A DNA stretch of 64,000 nucleotides from Achromobacter aegrifaciens. GTDB taxonomy: Bacteria > Pseudomonadota > Gammaproteobacteria > Burkholderiales > Burkholderiaceae_B. Shown piece after piece: positions 49,997 through 58,268 of this stretch (within the stretch, counting starts at the first letter, position 1; every line of letters starts with the position of its first letter). The notes beneath the pieces are model-generated. The model saw nothing but the letters and a program-made list of their open reading frames with translations, made no database searches and was not told where the DNA came from. The position numbers and the translations under genes are program-made. The stretch spans positions 1 through 64,000 of the forward strand of contig NZ_CADIJY010000011.1 of the NCBI RefSeq assembly GCF_902859735.1. Direction: 5' to 3'.

Positions 49997-50938
49997 ATGA
50001 CCCATCGCGTCTGCATCCTGCCCGTACCCAACTTCCAGCTGCTCGACATGGCAGGCCCGCTGTCGGTCTTCCAGATCGCTGCCGAACTGGTGCCGGGCGC
50101 CTACGAAGTGGCCGTGGCGTCGGCCGAAGGCGGCCTGGTCCGCTGTTCGGCCGGCGTGCCCGTGCTGACGCGGCCCTGGCGCGGTCTGCGCGCCGACACC
50201 GTGCTGGTGCCGGGCGGCCAGGGCGCGCGCGAACCCCAGGCGGCCCCGGCCATGCTGGCCTATCTGCGCGCCGCGCATGCGCGCGGCCGGCGCGTGGCCA
50301 GCGTCTGCACCGGCGCGTTCGTGCTGGCGCAGGCCGGCATCCTGCAAGGGCGCCGCGTGACCACCCACTGGCGTCATGCCGCCGAACTGCAGCAGCGCCA
50401 TCCCGCGCTTGCGGTGGAAGCGGACCGCATCTACGTCGAGGACCGCGCGGTCTGGACCTCGGCGGGCATCACGGCCGGCATCGACCTGGCGCTGGCCATG
50501 GTGCAGGCGGACCACGGCGAGGCGGTCGCCCGCGCCACCGCCCGCGAGATGGTGGTCTATCACCGGCGCACGGGAGGGCAGTCGCAGTTCTCTGCATTGC
50601 AGGACCTGGCGCCAGCCAGCGGACGCATGCGCGAGGTGCTGGCCCATGTGGGCCAGCACCTGGACGAAGTCCTGGACATCGAGCGCCTGGCCGGCGTGGC
50701 CTGCCTGAGTCCGCGCCAGTTCTGCCGCCAGTTCAAGCTGGAAACCGGGCAGACCCCGGCCAAGGCCGTGGAGCGCGTGCGCGCCGAGGCTGCGCGTGAA
50801 CTGGTCGAGGAAGGCGAGGCCGGCATGGATGCCATCGCGCGCCGGGTGGGCTTCGGCGATACGGAGCGCATGCGCCGCGCCTTCATCCGCATCTACGGGC
50901 AGCCGCCGCAAGCGCTGCGGCGCGGCGCGCCGGCATGA
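49997..50938 (+). CDS. GlxA-family AraC-type regulator (DJ-1/PfpI fused to HTH)
   Basis: A 313-residue regulator. Residues 1-175 are a DJ-1/PfpI-like class I glutamine amidotransferase fold, with LPVPNFQLLDMAGPLSVFQIA, the nucleophile-elbow ASVCTGAFVLAQAGIL and TTHWRHAAELQQRHP. The AraC DNA-binding part (about 210-310) has RLAGVACLSPRQFCRQFKLE and the second helix-turn-helix region DAIARRVGFGDTERMRRAF. ATG 49997 is the supported start, and the longer frame is not. It is divergent from the MFS gene, which it probably controls. The Cys in the elbow is conserved in this group even when no enzyme activity is known. Confidence 0.88.
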   Translation: MTHRVCILPVPNFQLLDMAGPLSVFQIAAELVPGAYEVAVASAEGGLVRCSAGVPVLTRPWRGLRADTVLVPGGQGAREPQAAPAMLAYLRAAHARGRRVASVCTGAFVLAQAGILQGRRVTTHWRHAAELQQRHPALAVEADRIYVEDRAVWTSAGITAGIDLALAMVQADHGEAVARATAREMVVYHRRTGGQSQFSALQDLAPASGRMREVLAHVGQHLDEVLDIERLAGVACLSPRQFCRQFKLETGQTPAKAVERVRAEAARELVEEGEAGMDAIARRVGFGDTERMRRAFIRIYGQPPQALRRGAPA

Positions 50939-50940
50939 AA

Positions 50941-50963
50941 AAGCCCCTACGTGGCAGGGGCTT
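50941..50963. terminator. Bidirectional terminator between the AraC-type gene and bamD
   Basis: AAGCCCCT (50941-50948) and AGGGGCTT (50956-50963) form an 8-bp stem with A-rich sequence on the left and CTTTGCTT on the right, serving both convergent genes. Confidence 0.75.
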
Positions 50964-50986
50964 TGCTTGGTGCGGCGGGCGTTACG

Positions 50987-51859
50987 TCAGTTGAACGGGT
51001 TCCACCAGCTCTTGTCGGCCTTCAGGCCCTTGGTCTTGAATTCGCTGTTGGGGAAGTTCTTGTCGTATACGCGCTGCGAGTCGTTCTTCAGTTCGGTCAG
51101 GCCGAGCTTGTCGTAGGACTCGACCATCAGATAGAGCGCTTCCTCGGTGGCGGGGGCGCCTTCGAAGTCGGTGATGACGGTCTGCGCACGGTTGGCCGCG
51201 GCCACGTAGGCGCCGCGCTCGTAGTAGTAGCGGGCGACGTGCACTTCGTTCATGGCGATGGTGTTGACCAGCCAGGCGACGCGCTTCTCGGCATCCACCG
51301 TGTACTTGCTGTCCGGGTAGCGCTTGATCAGCTCGTTGAACGCGTCGTAGGACGCGCGCAGGCCCTTGGGATCGCGCTCGGCGGGATCCTGGCCGGTGAT
51401 GCTGCTCATGAAGGCGCTGGCCGGGGTGAAGTTGATCAGGCCCTTCAGGTAAAGGGCGTAGTCGGTGCCGGGGTGATTGGGGTAGAGCTGCTGGAAGCGG
51501 TCGATGGCGGCCAGGGCCTGCTCGTTTTCGCCGTCCTTCCAGTTGACGTAGGCAAGCTCAAGCAGGGCTTGCTGGGCGTAGACGCCGAAGGGGTAGCGGC
51601 TTTCGATCGCGGTCAGGCGTTCGCGCGCTTCTTTCCAGCCGCCCGAGGCCATTTCCGCCTTGGCGTCTGCGTAGAGCTGTTCGGCGCTCCAGTTGGTGGT
51701 CTTGTCGTACTTGCTGTTGCTCGAGCCGCAACCGGCGATGACCATCACGGCGAGCAGCGCGATAACCACGCGCAAGACCGGCCCGCTTCGGGAGGCGGGA
51801 TTCGAGGGAGCTGCGGAGTGGTGAATCACGAGAATCGTATCCTTGGTGTTAGCATGCAA
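50987..51859 (-). CDS. bamD: Outer-membrane assembly lipoprotein BamD
   Basis: A 290-residue (from ATG 51859) lipoprotein component of the beta-barrel assembly machine. The signal-II box is VMVIAGC with the lipidated Cys at 44. TPR-type repeats run from about 60 to 270, for example WSAEQLYADAKAEMASGGWKEA, YPFGVYAQQALLELAYVNWK, FPNHPGTDY-like YPNHPGTDYALYLKGL, and RYPDSKYTVDAEKR. The sequence before the hydrophobic core is longer than usual. A GTG at 51829, with AAGGA 11 bases upstream, would give a more typical signal peptide with Cys 34, so the start is uncertain. Its start faces rluD, 23 bases away. Confidence 0.92.
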   Translation of the reverse strand: MHANTKDTILVIHHSAAPSNPASRSGPVLRVVIALLAVMVIAGCGSSNSKYDKTTNWSAEQLYADAKAEMASGGWKEARERLTAIESRYPFGVYAQQALLELAYVNWKDGENEQALAAIDRFQQLYPNHPGTDYALYLKGLINFTPASAFMSSITGQDPAERDPKGLRASYDAFNELIKRYPDSKYTVDAEKRVAWLVNTIAMNEVHVARYYYERGAYVAAANRAQTVITDFEGAPATEEALYLMVESYDKLGLTELKNDSQRVYDKNFPNSEFKTKGLKADKSWWNPFN

Positions 51860-51882
51860 GGCTGATTATATGATTTGTCTCC

Positions 51883-52881
51883 ATGTCTGATACAGCCTCC
51901 GGCGCGGATCTCGTTTCCGACGACGAACTCCTGGGTATTTCCGAAGAAAACCCGCAGGGGGAACCGCAATTTGTAACAGTGCCTTCCGGCACGCGCGCCG
52001 ACCGGTTGGACAAGGTGCTCGCGGGGCTGATGCCCGAGCATTCCCGCAGCCGGCTGCAGGGCTGGATCGAGGCCGGCAACGTCCACGTGAACGGCAAGCC
52101 CGGCAAGATCCGCCAGACGGTCGGACCCGACGACGAACTCACCGTCTGGCCCCAGCCCGCGCCCGAAACCCTGGCCTTCGCGCCCGAACCCGTGGAGTTC
52201 GCGGTCGTGGCCGAAAGCCCCGACTGGATCGTGGTGAACAAGCCCGCCGGCCTGGTGACGCATCCTGGCGCCGGCAACTGGAGCGGCACGCTGCTCAATG
52301 GCCTGCTGTACCGCTATCCCGAACTGGCGCAGGTGGCGCGCGCCGGCATCGTGCACCGCCTGGACAAGGACACCTCCGGCCTGATGGTCGTGGCGCGCAA
52401 CGAAACCGCCCAGACCCACCTGGTGCGCCAATTGCAGGCGCGCAGCATGGGCCGCGAGTACGTGGCGCTGGTCCACGGCTGGCTGGCCGCGGCCGGCAAG
52501 GTCGATCGTCCCATCGGCCGCGATGCGCGCGTGCCGGTCCGCATGAGCGTGGAGCGCCCGGTGGCGCCCAAGCCCGCCATCACCCATTACATGCCCGCCC
52601 GCCGCGGCGAGGCGGATCCCGGCGGCCGCGTCACCGAAGTGGTGTGCCGCCTGGAAACCGGCCGCACCCATCAGATCCGCGTGCACATGGCCAGCCTGGG
52701 GCATCCGCTGCTGGCCGATACCATCTACGGCGGCAAGAACATTGCGGGCGCGCAGCGGCAGATGCTGCATGCGCGCGCGCTGCATTTCGAAGATCCGGGC
52801 GGTCGCGGCGAAGTCGACTTCACCGCGGCCGTGCCTCCCGACATGAGCTTGGTCCAGGAAGAGATTGCATGGAACGCGTAG
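51883..52881 (+). CDS. rluD: 23S rRNA pseudouridine synthase RluD
   Basis: A 332-residue pseudouridine synthase. The N-terminal S4 RNA-binding domain (about 36-88) contains RADRLDKVLAGLMPEHSRSR and then GNVHVNGKPGKI. The catalytic domain has VVNKPAGLVTHPGAGNWSGT and the active-site motif GIVHRLDKDTSGLMVV with catalytic Asp 161. TGRTHQIRVHMASLGHPLLAD is near the end. It is divergent from bamD, sharing a very short promoter gap, and its last 13 bases overlap pgeF. This bamD/rluD/pgeF layout is widely conserved in proteobacteria. Confidence 0.94.
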   Translation: MSDTASGADLVSDDELLGISEENPQGEPQFVTVPSGTRADRLDKVLAGLMPEHSRSRLQGWIEAGNVHVNGKPGKIRQTVGPDDELTVWPQPAPETLAFAPEPVEFAVVAESPDWIVVNKPAGLVTHPGAGNWSGTLLNGLLYRYPELAQVARAGIVHRLDKDTSGLMVVARNETAQTHLVRQLQARSMGREYVALVHGWLAAAGKVDRPIGRDARVPVRMSVERPVAPKPAITHYMPARRGEADPGGRVTEVVCRLETGRTHQIRVHMASLGHPLLADTIYGGKNIAGAQRQMLHARALHFEDPGGRGEVDFTAAVPPDMSLVQEEIAWNA

Positions 52882-53633
52882 TGGCAGGCTTGCCGGTGGT
52901 GACGGGCCCGCAATGGCCGGGCGTGAACTACTTCTGCACGACCCGGGCAGGGGGCGTGGGCGTCGCGCCGCACGACACCTTGAATCTGGGCCGCCGCGCC
53001 GGGGACGATCCGGACACGGTGACTGAGAACCGGCGCCGCGTGCGCGCTGCGCTGCCGGCCGAACCCCTGTGGCTGCGTCAGGTCCATGGCAGCGTAGTGG
53101 TGGATGCCGATCAGGCCGACCTGCCGGACGAGCCGGCGGTCGACGCCAGCGTCACGGCGCAGCCCGGCCGCGTGCTGGCCGTGATGGTTGCCGATTGCCT
53201 GCCCGTGGTCATCGCCGATGCGCAAGGCACGGTGCTGGGCGCGGCGCATGCCGGCTGGCGCGGCCTGTCGGGCGGCGTGCTGGAGAACACGCTCGCGGCC
53301 ATGCGCGCCAAGGCGCCGCAGGCCTCGGGCTGGCGCGCCTGGGTCGGCCCCGGCATCGGCCCGCAGGCGTTCGAGGTCGGGCAGGACGTACTGGACGCGT
53401 TCACCAAGGACGATCCGGCAACCCTGCGCTACTTCACGCCGCGGCCGGGCATTTCCGGAAAATGGCTGGCCGACCTCGCCGGATTGGCTGATTTCCGCCT
53501 GCGCCGCGCCGGAGTACAAGAAGTGTCCTTGAGCGGGATGTGCACGGTGGCCGGGGCGGACCGGTTCTTTTCGTACCGCCGCGACGGCGAAACCGGACGC
53601 ATGGCTTTGCTGGCCTGGCTAGGCCCGGTTTGA
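52869..53633 (+). CDS. pgeF: Peptidoglycan-editing laccase-domain protein PgeF (YfiH)
   Basis: A 254-residue protein of the laccase-domain/YfiH family, which includes PgeF, a hydrolase that corrects UDP-MurNAc-L-Ser to keep L-Ala in peptidoglycan. Copper- or zinc-type site residues are seen in VADCLPVVI, AHAGWRGLSGG and GPGIGPQAFEVG. RQVHGS near residue 60 holds the conserved His. Its ATG overlaps the rluD stop by 13 bases, so it is translationally coupled. The family's usual length and gene order both fit. Confidence 0.9.
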   Translation: MERVVAGLPVVTGPQWPGVNYFCTTRAGGVGVAPHDTLNLGRRAGDDPDTVTENRRRVRAALPAEPLWLRQVHGSVVVDADQADLPDEPAVDASVTAQPGRVLAVMVADCLPVVIADAQGTVLGAAHAGWRGLSGGVLENTLAAMRAKAPQASGWRAWVGPGIGPQAFEVGQDVLDAFTKDDPATLRYFTPRPGISGKWLADLAGLADFRLRRAGVQEVSLSGMCTVAGADRFFSYRRDGETGRMALLAWLGPV

Positions 53634-53638
53634 TCTGG

Positions 53639-53663
53639 CGCAAGGCCCGCAGCCGGCCTTGCG
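53639..53663 (+). terminator. Hairpin after pgeF
   Basis: CGCAAGGC (53639-53646) pairs with GCCTTGCG (53656-53663) around a 9-base loop, 6 bases after the pgeF stop. The downstream run is T-poor. Confidence 0.5.
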
Positions 53664-53696
53664 TCATACCCTGTCAGGCCTCCTTGTATACCCGCA

Positions 53697-53725
53697 TTGA
53701 CAGTCCCGGACCCGGAATGCAACAT
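53697..53725 (+). promoter_or_regulatory. Possible phaC promoter
   Basis: A perfect -35 box TTGACA at 53697-53702 is followed after 17 bases by CAACAT at 53720-53725, a poor -10. The GTG of phaC is 33 bases beyond. Confidence 0.35.
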
Positions 53726-53757
53726 CAATCGCGTAGTTTCGATAACAAGGTGTCGAA

Positions 53758-55392
53758 GTGAATGCCAATCTCTCCGCAGGGCCCATTCCGGTGAGCGTGG
53801 CACCGGAAGTCCTGGCCGACATTCAGGCCGAATTCTCCCGCGAGTGGCAGCGCCTTTGCGATGACGCCCGCCGTGGCGCGCTTGCGCCGCCGCCAGACCG
53901 CCGTTTTTCGGGTGATGCCTGGGCCTCCAATCATTCGCACCTGCTGCTGGCGCATACCTATCTGCTGTCGGCCCGCGCCATGTCGCGCATGGTCGACGCG
54001 GCCCAGGTCAGCGAGCCCATGCGCGATCGCCTGCGCTTTTCCATCATGCAATGGGTCGACGCGCTGTCGCCGTCGAACTTCCTGGCGTTGAACCCGGATG
54101 CCCAGCAATCCATCGTCGAAAGCGCCGGACGCGCGCTCAACGAAGGGCTGGCCAATCTGCTGGGGGACGTCAAGAAAGGCCGCATCACGCAGACCGACGA
54201 ATCGCAGTTCGAGATCGGCCGCAACGTCGCCGTGACGCCGGGCGAAGTGGTGTTTGAAAACCGGTTGTTCCAGCTCATCCAGTACGCGCCGTCGACCGCC
54301 ACCGTGCACGAACGGCCGCTGGTCATCGTTCCGCCGAACATCAACAAGTTCTACATCCTGGACCTGCAGCCCGAAAATTCCTTCGTGCGGCACGCGGTGG
54401 ACCAGGGCTATACGGTATTCCTGATTTCCTGGCGCAATCCGGTGTCCAGCGACACCGATGGCGTGGACCGCGCGACTTGGTCCGATTATCTGGACGACGC
54501 GGTGCTGCAGGCGCTGCGCGTGGCCAGCGACATCACCAAACAGCCGCAGGTCAATGCGCTGGGCTTCTGCGTGGGCGGCACGATGCTGGCTTCCGCGCTG
54601 GCCCTGGCCGAGGCGCGCGGCGAGCATCCGGTCGCGTCGCTGACCCTGTTGACCTCGCTGCTGGATTTCCACGATACCGGCATCCTCAACGTCTTCGTCG
54701 ACGAAGCGCACGCGCTGCTGCGCGACCACCAGTTGGGGCAGGGCGGACTGATGCCCGGGCGCGATCTCGCCACCACGTTCTCGTTCCTGCGGCCCAACGA
54801 GCTGGTCTGGAACTATGTGGTCGGCAACTACCTGAAAGGCCAGAAGCCGCCCGCGTTCGACCTGCTGTTCTGGAATGGCGACAGCACCAATCTGCCCGGC
54901 CCGTTCTTCTCCTGGTATTTCCGCAATACCTATCTGGAGAACAACCTCAAGGTGCCGGGCCGCGCGCAGGCCGCGGGCCTGCCGCTGGACCTGACGCGCC
55001 TGGAAATGCCTGCGTACATCTTCGGGTCACGCGAGGACCATATCGTGCCCTGGGTTTCGGCGTATGCGTCGACCCAGGTGCTGCGCGGACCGCAGCGCTT
55101 CGTGCTGGGGGCGTCCGGCCACATCGCCGGCGTGGTGAACCCTCCGGCGAAGAAGCGCCGCAGCTACTGGGCGGCTGACAAGCTTGAACAGTCAGGCCAT
55201 CATCTGCCTGGCGACCCGAACACCTGGTTCGCGCAAGCGGTCGAGACGCCGGGCAGCTGGTGGCCCGATTGGGCCGGCTGGCTGTCGGGCCATTCCGGCA
55301 AGCAGGTCAAGGCGCGTGAAAAATTGGGCAATGCCAAGTACCGGCCGATAGAGCCGGCGCCTGGCAGATATGTGAAAGTCCGGGCAGCCTGA
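53758..55392 (+). CDS. phaC: Class I polyhydroxyalkanoate synthase
   Basis: A 544-residue enzyme polymerising short-chain hydroxyacyl-CoA to PHA on the granule surface. The nucleophile is Cys 271 in the lipase-box-like GFCVGGT. The catalytic Asp 427 is in FGSREDHIV and the His 455 in GASGHIAGVVNPP, with spacings close to those of characterised class I synthases. N-terminal pieces NPDAQQSIVESAGRALNEGL and later PPNINKFYILDLQPENSFV are family-typical. It begins with GTG (AAGG 7 bases upstream). The protein is slightly shorter at the N-terminus than Cupriavidus PhaC. It is followed by phaB. Confidence 0.93.
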   Translation: MNANLSAGPIPVSVAPEVLADIQAEFSREWQRLCDDARRGALAPPPDRRFSGDAWASNHSHLLLAHTYLLSARAMSRMVDAAQVSEPMRDRLRFSIMQWVDALSPSNFLALNPDAQQSIVESAGRALNEGLANLLGDVKKGRITQTDESQFEIGRNVAVTPGEVVFENRLFQLIQYAPSTATVHERPLVIVPPNINKFYILDLQPENSFVRHAVDQGYTVFLISWRNPVSSDTDGVDRATWSDYLDDAVLQALRVASDITKQPQVNALGFCVGGTMLASALALAEARGEHPVASLTLLTSLLDFHDTGILNVFVDEAHALLRDHQLGQGGLMPGRDLATTFSFLRPNELVWNYVVGNYLKGQKPPAFDLLFWNGDSTNLPGPFFSWYFRNTYLENNLKVPGRAQAAGLPLDLTRLEMPAYIFGSREDHIVPWVSAYASTQVLRGPQRFVLGASGHIAGVVNPPAKKRRSYWAADKLEQSGHHLPGDPNTWFAQAVETPGSWWPDWAGWLSGHSGKQVKAREKLGNAKYRPIEPAPGRYVKVRAA

Positions 55393-55469
55393 AGCCGCGA
55401 CCAGCGGTTAGGCCCAGACGAGAAGAAGGTTAATCAACGAGGCGTCCGTCGCACACAGGAGGAAGTCCA

Positions 55470-56207
55470 ATGAGCGGAAAACTGGCTTACGTTACAGGCG
55501 GGATGGGCGGTATCGGCACCTCTATTTGCCAGCGCTTGGCCAAGGATGGCTTTCGCGTGGTGGCAGGTTGCGGCCCTAGCCGCAACTACCAGCAGTGGCT
55601 GGATGAGCAGGCAGCGCAGGGCTACACGTTCTACGCGTCCGTGGGCAACGTGTCCGATTGGGACTCCACGGTAGAAGCCTTCGAACGGGTCACGAAGGAG
55701 CTGGGCCCGGTCGACGTGCTGGTCAACAACGCGGGCATCACCCGCGATGGCCTGTTCCGCAAGATGAGCGCGGACGATTGGCGCGCGGTCATCGACACCA
55801 ACCTGAACAGCTTGTTCAATGTGACCAAACAGGTGATCGACGGCATGGTCGAACGCCAGTGGGGGCGCATCATCAACATCAGCTCGGTGAACGGGCAGAA
55901 AGGCCAGTTCGGCCAGACGAACTATTCGACCGCCAAGGCCGGCATCCATGGCTTCACCATGGCGTTGGCCCAGGAAGTCGCCAGCAAGGGCGTCACCGTC
56001 AACACGATTTCGCCCGGCTACATCGGCACCGACATGGTCCGCGCCATCCGTCCCGACGTGCTGGAAAAGATCGTCGCCACCATCCCGGTGCGCCGCCTTG
56101 GCACGCCGGAAGAAATCGCGTCCATGACGTCGTGGTTGGCCTCGGACGAGTCCGGCTTTTCGACGGGCGCGGACTTCTCGCTCAATGGCGGCCTGCACAT
56201 GGGCTGA
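55470..56207 (+). CDS. phaB: Acetoacetyl-CoA reductase PhaB
   Basis: A 245-residue NADP(H)-linked short-chain dehydrogenase that reduces acetoacetyl-CoA to (R)-3-hydroxybutyryl-CoA for PhaC. The cofactor motif TGGMGGIG is at residues 9-16. NNAG is at 86-89, and the catalytic residues are Ser 138/139, Tyr 152 (TNYSTAK) and Lys 156. The GGLHMG end is typical of PhaB. A very strong AGGAGGA lies 7 bases before the ATG. No phaA (thiolase) is beside it, so the thiolase must be elsewhere. Confidence 0.93.
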   Translation: MSGKLAYVTGGMGGIGTSICQRLAKDGFRVVAGCGPSRNYQQWLDEQAAQGYTFYASVGNVSDWDSTVEAFERVTKELGPVDVLVNNAGITRDGLFRKMSADDWRAVIDTNLNSLFNVTKQVIDGMVERQWGRIINISSVNGQKGQFGQTNYSTAKAGIHGFTMALAQEVASKGVTVNTISPGYIGTDMVRAIRPDVLEKIVATIPVRRLGTPEEIASMTSWLASDESGFSTGADFSLNGGLHMG

Positions 56208-56242
56208 CCCATCGCGGGCCGCCAGCGGGCGGCCCGTCGGCG

Positions 56243-56272
56243 CCGGAGGGCCTCGGGGAGAGGGCCCTCCGG
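56243..56272 (+). terminator. Hairpin after phaB
   Basis: CCGGAGGGCC (56243-56252) pairs with GGCCCTCCGG (56263-56272) around a 10-base loop. There is no U-tract, so it may attenuate rather than stop transcription into phaR. Confidence 0.5.
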
Positions 56273-56324
56273 ATTACACTAACCCTATCCGAAGCCTTAG
56301 AGATCGCCCGATCCGGGGACAACC

Positions 56325-56891
56325 ATGACGCAAGCACAAACCGGCGCCAGCCTGCGCCTGATTAAAAAGTACCCCAACCGTCGCCTGTACGACACCCGGA
56401 CCAGCACCTACATCACCCTGGCAGATGTCAAGCAACTGGTCCTGGCAAACGAAGAATTCCAGGTCGTCGATGCCAAGAGCAGCGAAGACCTGACGCGCAG
56501 CATCCTGCTGCAGATCATCCTTGAAGAGGAAAGCGGCGGCATGCCCATGTTCTCCTCGAACATGCTGTCGCAGATCATCCGTTTCTATGGCCATGCCATG
56601 CAGGGCATCATGGGTTCCTACCTGGAAAAGAACATCCAGGCCTTCATGGAAATCCAGCAGCGCATGGCGGAGCAATCCAAGGGCCTGTACGGCAGCCAGT
56701 TCGGCCCCGAGGCCTGGGCCCAGTTCATGAACGTGCAGACGCCCATGCTGCAGAACATGATGAACAACTACATCGACCAGAGCAAGAATCTGTTCGTGCA
56801 GATGCAGGACCAGATGCAGGATCAGACCCGCGCCATGTTCTCGACCTTCCCGTTCACGCCTGGCGGCACGCAAGGTCCCGGCCGCAAGTAA
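56325..56891 (+). CDS. phaR: PHA synthesis repressor PhaR
   Basis: A 188-residue regulator. The N-terminal PHB_acc_N DNA-binding region (about 10-70) includes LRLIKKYPNRRLYDTRTSTY and ITLADVKQLVL. A PHB_acc domain (about 75-120) has SRSILLQIILEEESGGMPMF-like sequence and YLEKNIQAFMEIQQRM. The Gln/Met-rich tail is common in the family. PhaR binds both PHA granules and promoters of phasin and pha genes in studied bacteria. It follows phaCB, and a terminator closes the group. Confidence 0.93.
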   Translation: MTQAQTGASLRLIKKYPNRRLYDTRTSTYITLADVKQLVLANEEFQVVDAKSSEDLTRSILLQIILEEESGGMPMFSSNMLSQIIRFYGHAMQGIMGSYLEKNIQAFMEIQQRMAEQSKGLYGSQFGPEAWAQFMNVQTPMLQNMMNNYIDQSKNLFVQMQDQMQDQTRAMFSTFPFTPGGTQGPGRK

Positions 56892-56927
56892 TGGCGGGGC
56901 CGTGCCTGGCGCGGCCTCATCGATCAG

Positions 56928-56971
56928 CACCCCAAAAGCCGGACAGAGATCTGGTTCTTGGGGTGTTTTTT
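56928..56971 (+). terminator. Rho-independent terminator after phaR
   Basis: CACCCCAA (56928-56935) pairs with TTGGGGTG (56958-56965) around a partly paired 22-base loop and is followed by six T. Confidence 0.8.
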
Positions 56972-57032
56972 CATCACCGCGTGCAGGTTCTGCTCGCGCG
57001 GCAAGCAAGCACAGATACCTCGGAGAGCAAGC

Positions 57033-58103
57033 ATGAGACTGAACAAGGCGTTTTCCCGCCTGGCCTGCGCGGCACTGGCAGGCTTGACGGCCATGTCCGC
57101 GTCGCCCGCCGCTTGGGCTTGCACACGCGTGGTCTTCCATGGCGCCAACCAGCAGGTGGTTACCGCACGCTCCATGGACTGGAAGAACGACATCACCAGC
57201 AACCTGTGGGTATTGCCGCGCGGCATGGCGCGCAGCGGCGAGGCCGGCCCGAACTCCCTGCGCTGGACTTCGCGCTACGGCAGCGTGGTCACGTCCGGCT
57301 ATGACGTCTCCACCACCGATGGCGTGAACGAGGCGGGCCTGAGCGCCAATCTGCTGTGGCTGGCCGAATCGCAGTACCCGCAATTCGATGCGAAGAGCAA
57401 GCCCGGCCTGACCATCGCGGCGTGGGCGCAATACGTGCTGGACAACTACGCCACCGTCAAGGAGGCCGTGGCGGCGCTGGAGCAGGAACCCTACACCATC
57501 GTCTCGGACAACGTGCCGGGCGAGGACCGCCTGACGACGCTGCACCTGTCGATCTCGGACGCCAGCGGCGACAGCGCCATCATCGAATACATCGGCGGAC
57601 GCCAGGTGATCCACCATAGCCGCGACTACCAGGTGATGACCAACTCGCCTCAGTTCGAGCAGCAGCTTGCGCTCGATGCCTACTGGCAGCAGATCGGCGG
57701 CACCACCATGCTGCCGGGCACCAACCGCGCAGCCGACCGTTTCGTGCGCGCATCGTTCTACATCAACGCCATCCCCAAGGATCCCGATCCCAACAAGGCG
57801 CTGGCCAGCGTCTTCAGCGTGATACGCAACGTCTCCGTACCCTATGGCATCAGCACGCCCGGACAACCCAATCTCTCGTCCACCCGCTGGCGCACAGTCT
57901 TCGACCACCAGCGCAAGCTGTACTTCTTCGAATCGGCCCTGACGCCCAACACGTTCTGGGTGGACCTGAAGGCCCTGGACTTCAGTCCGGAAACCGGCAA
58001 GGTGCTGAAGCTGGACCTGGGGCCGGATCAGCGCCACACGTTTGCGGGCGACGCCACGCGCGACTTCCAGCCCGCGGCGCCGTTCAAGTTTCTCGGGCTC
58101 TGA
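57033..58103 (+). CDS. Exported linear-amide C-N hydrolase (choloylglycine hydrolase/penicillin V acylase family)
   Basis: A 356-residue Ntn hydrolase. The signal peptide ends ...SPAAWA, and the next residue is Cys 30 (ACTRVVFHG), the expected catalytic N-terminal nucleophile after cleavage. The following Arg (TARSMDW, about residue 46) and Asp are the usual partners, and later Asn residues (VNEAGLSANLLWL) occur as in the family. Substrates in relatives include bile-salt conjugates, penicillin V and acyl-homoserine lactones, and this one cannot be determined. ATG 57033 has GGAG 8 bases upstream. It stands alone between phaR and the iron operon. Confidence 0.88.
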   Translation: MRLNKAFSRLACAALAGLTAMSASPAAWACTRVVFHGANQQVVTARSMDWKNDITSNLWVLPRGMARSGEAGPNSLRWTSRYGSVVTSGYDVSTTDGVNEAGLSANLLWLAESQYPQFDAKSKPGLTIAAWAQYVLDNYATVKEAVAALEQEPYTIVSDNVPGEDRLTTLHLSISDASGDSAIIEYIGGRQVIHHSRDYQVMTNSPQFEQQLALDAYWQQIGGTTMLPGTNRAADRFVRASFYINAIPKDPDPNKALASVFSVIRNVSVPYGISTPGQPNLSSTRWRTVFDHQRKLYFFESALTPNTFWVDLKALDFSPETGKVLKLDLGPDQRHTFAGDATRDFQPAAPFKFLGL

Positions 58104-58268
58104 AAAAAGGTCAGGGCCTTTTTCGCCGCTTGATCAAACGCAATGATCCGCAGATTTTCCTGATCCGAGGTTCAGGGTTCTGTCAGTTGATTTGGTTACA
58201 TTAATGAAAACGGTTCTTGTTTGTATTTTAGGAGCCGTCGTCTCATTTGTGTCTCAAGGATTATGCAC

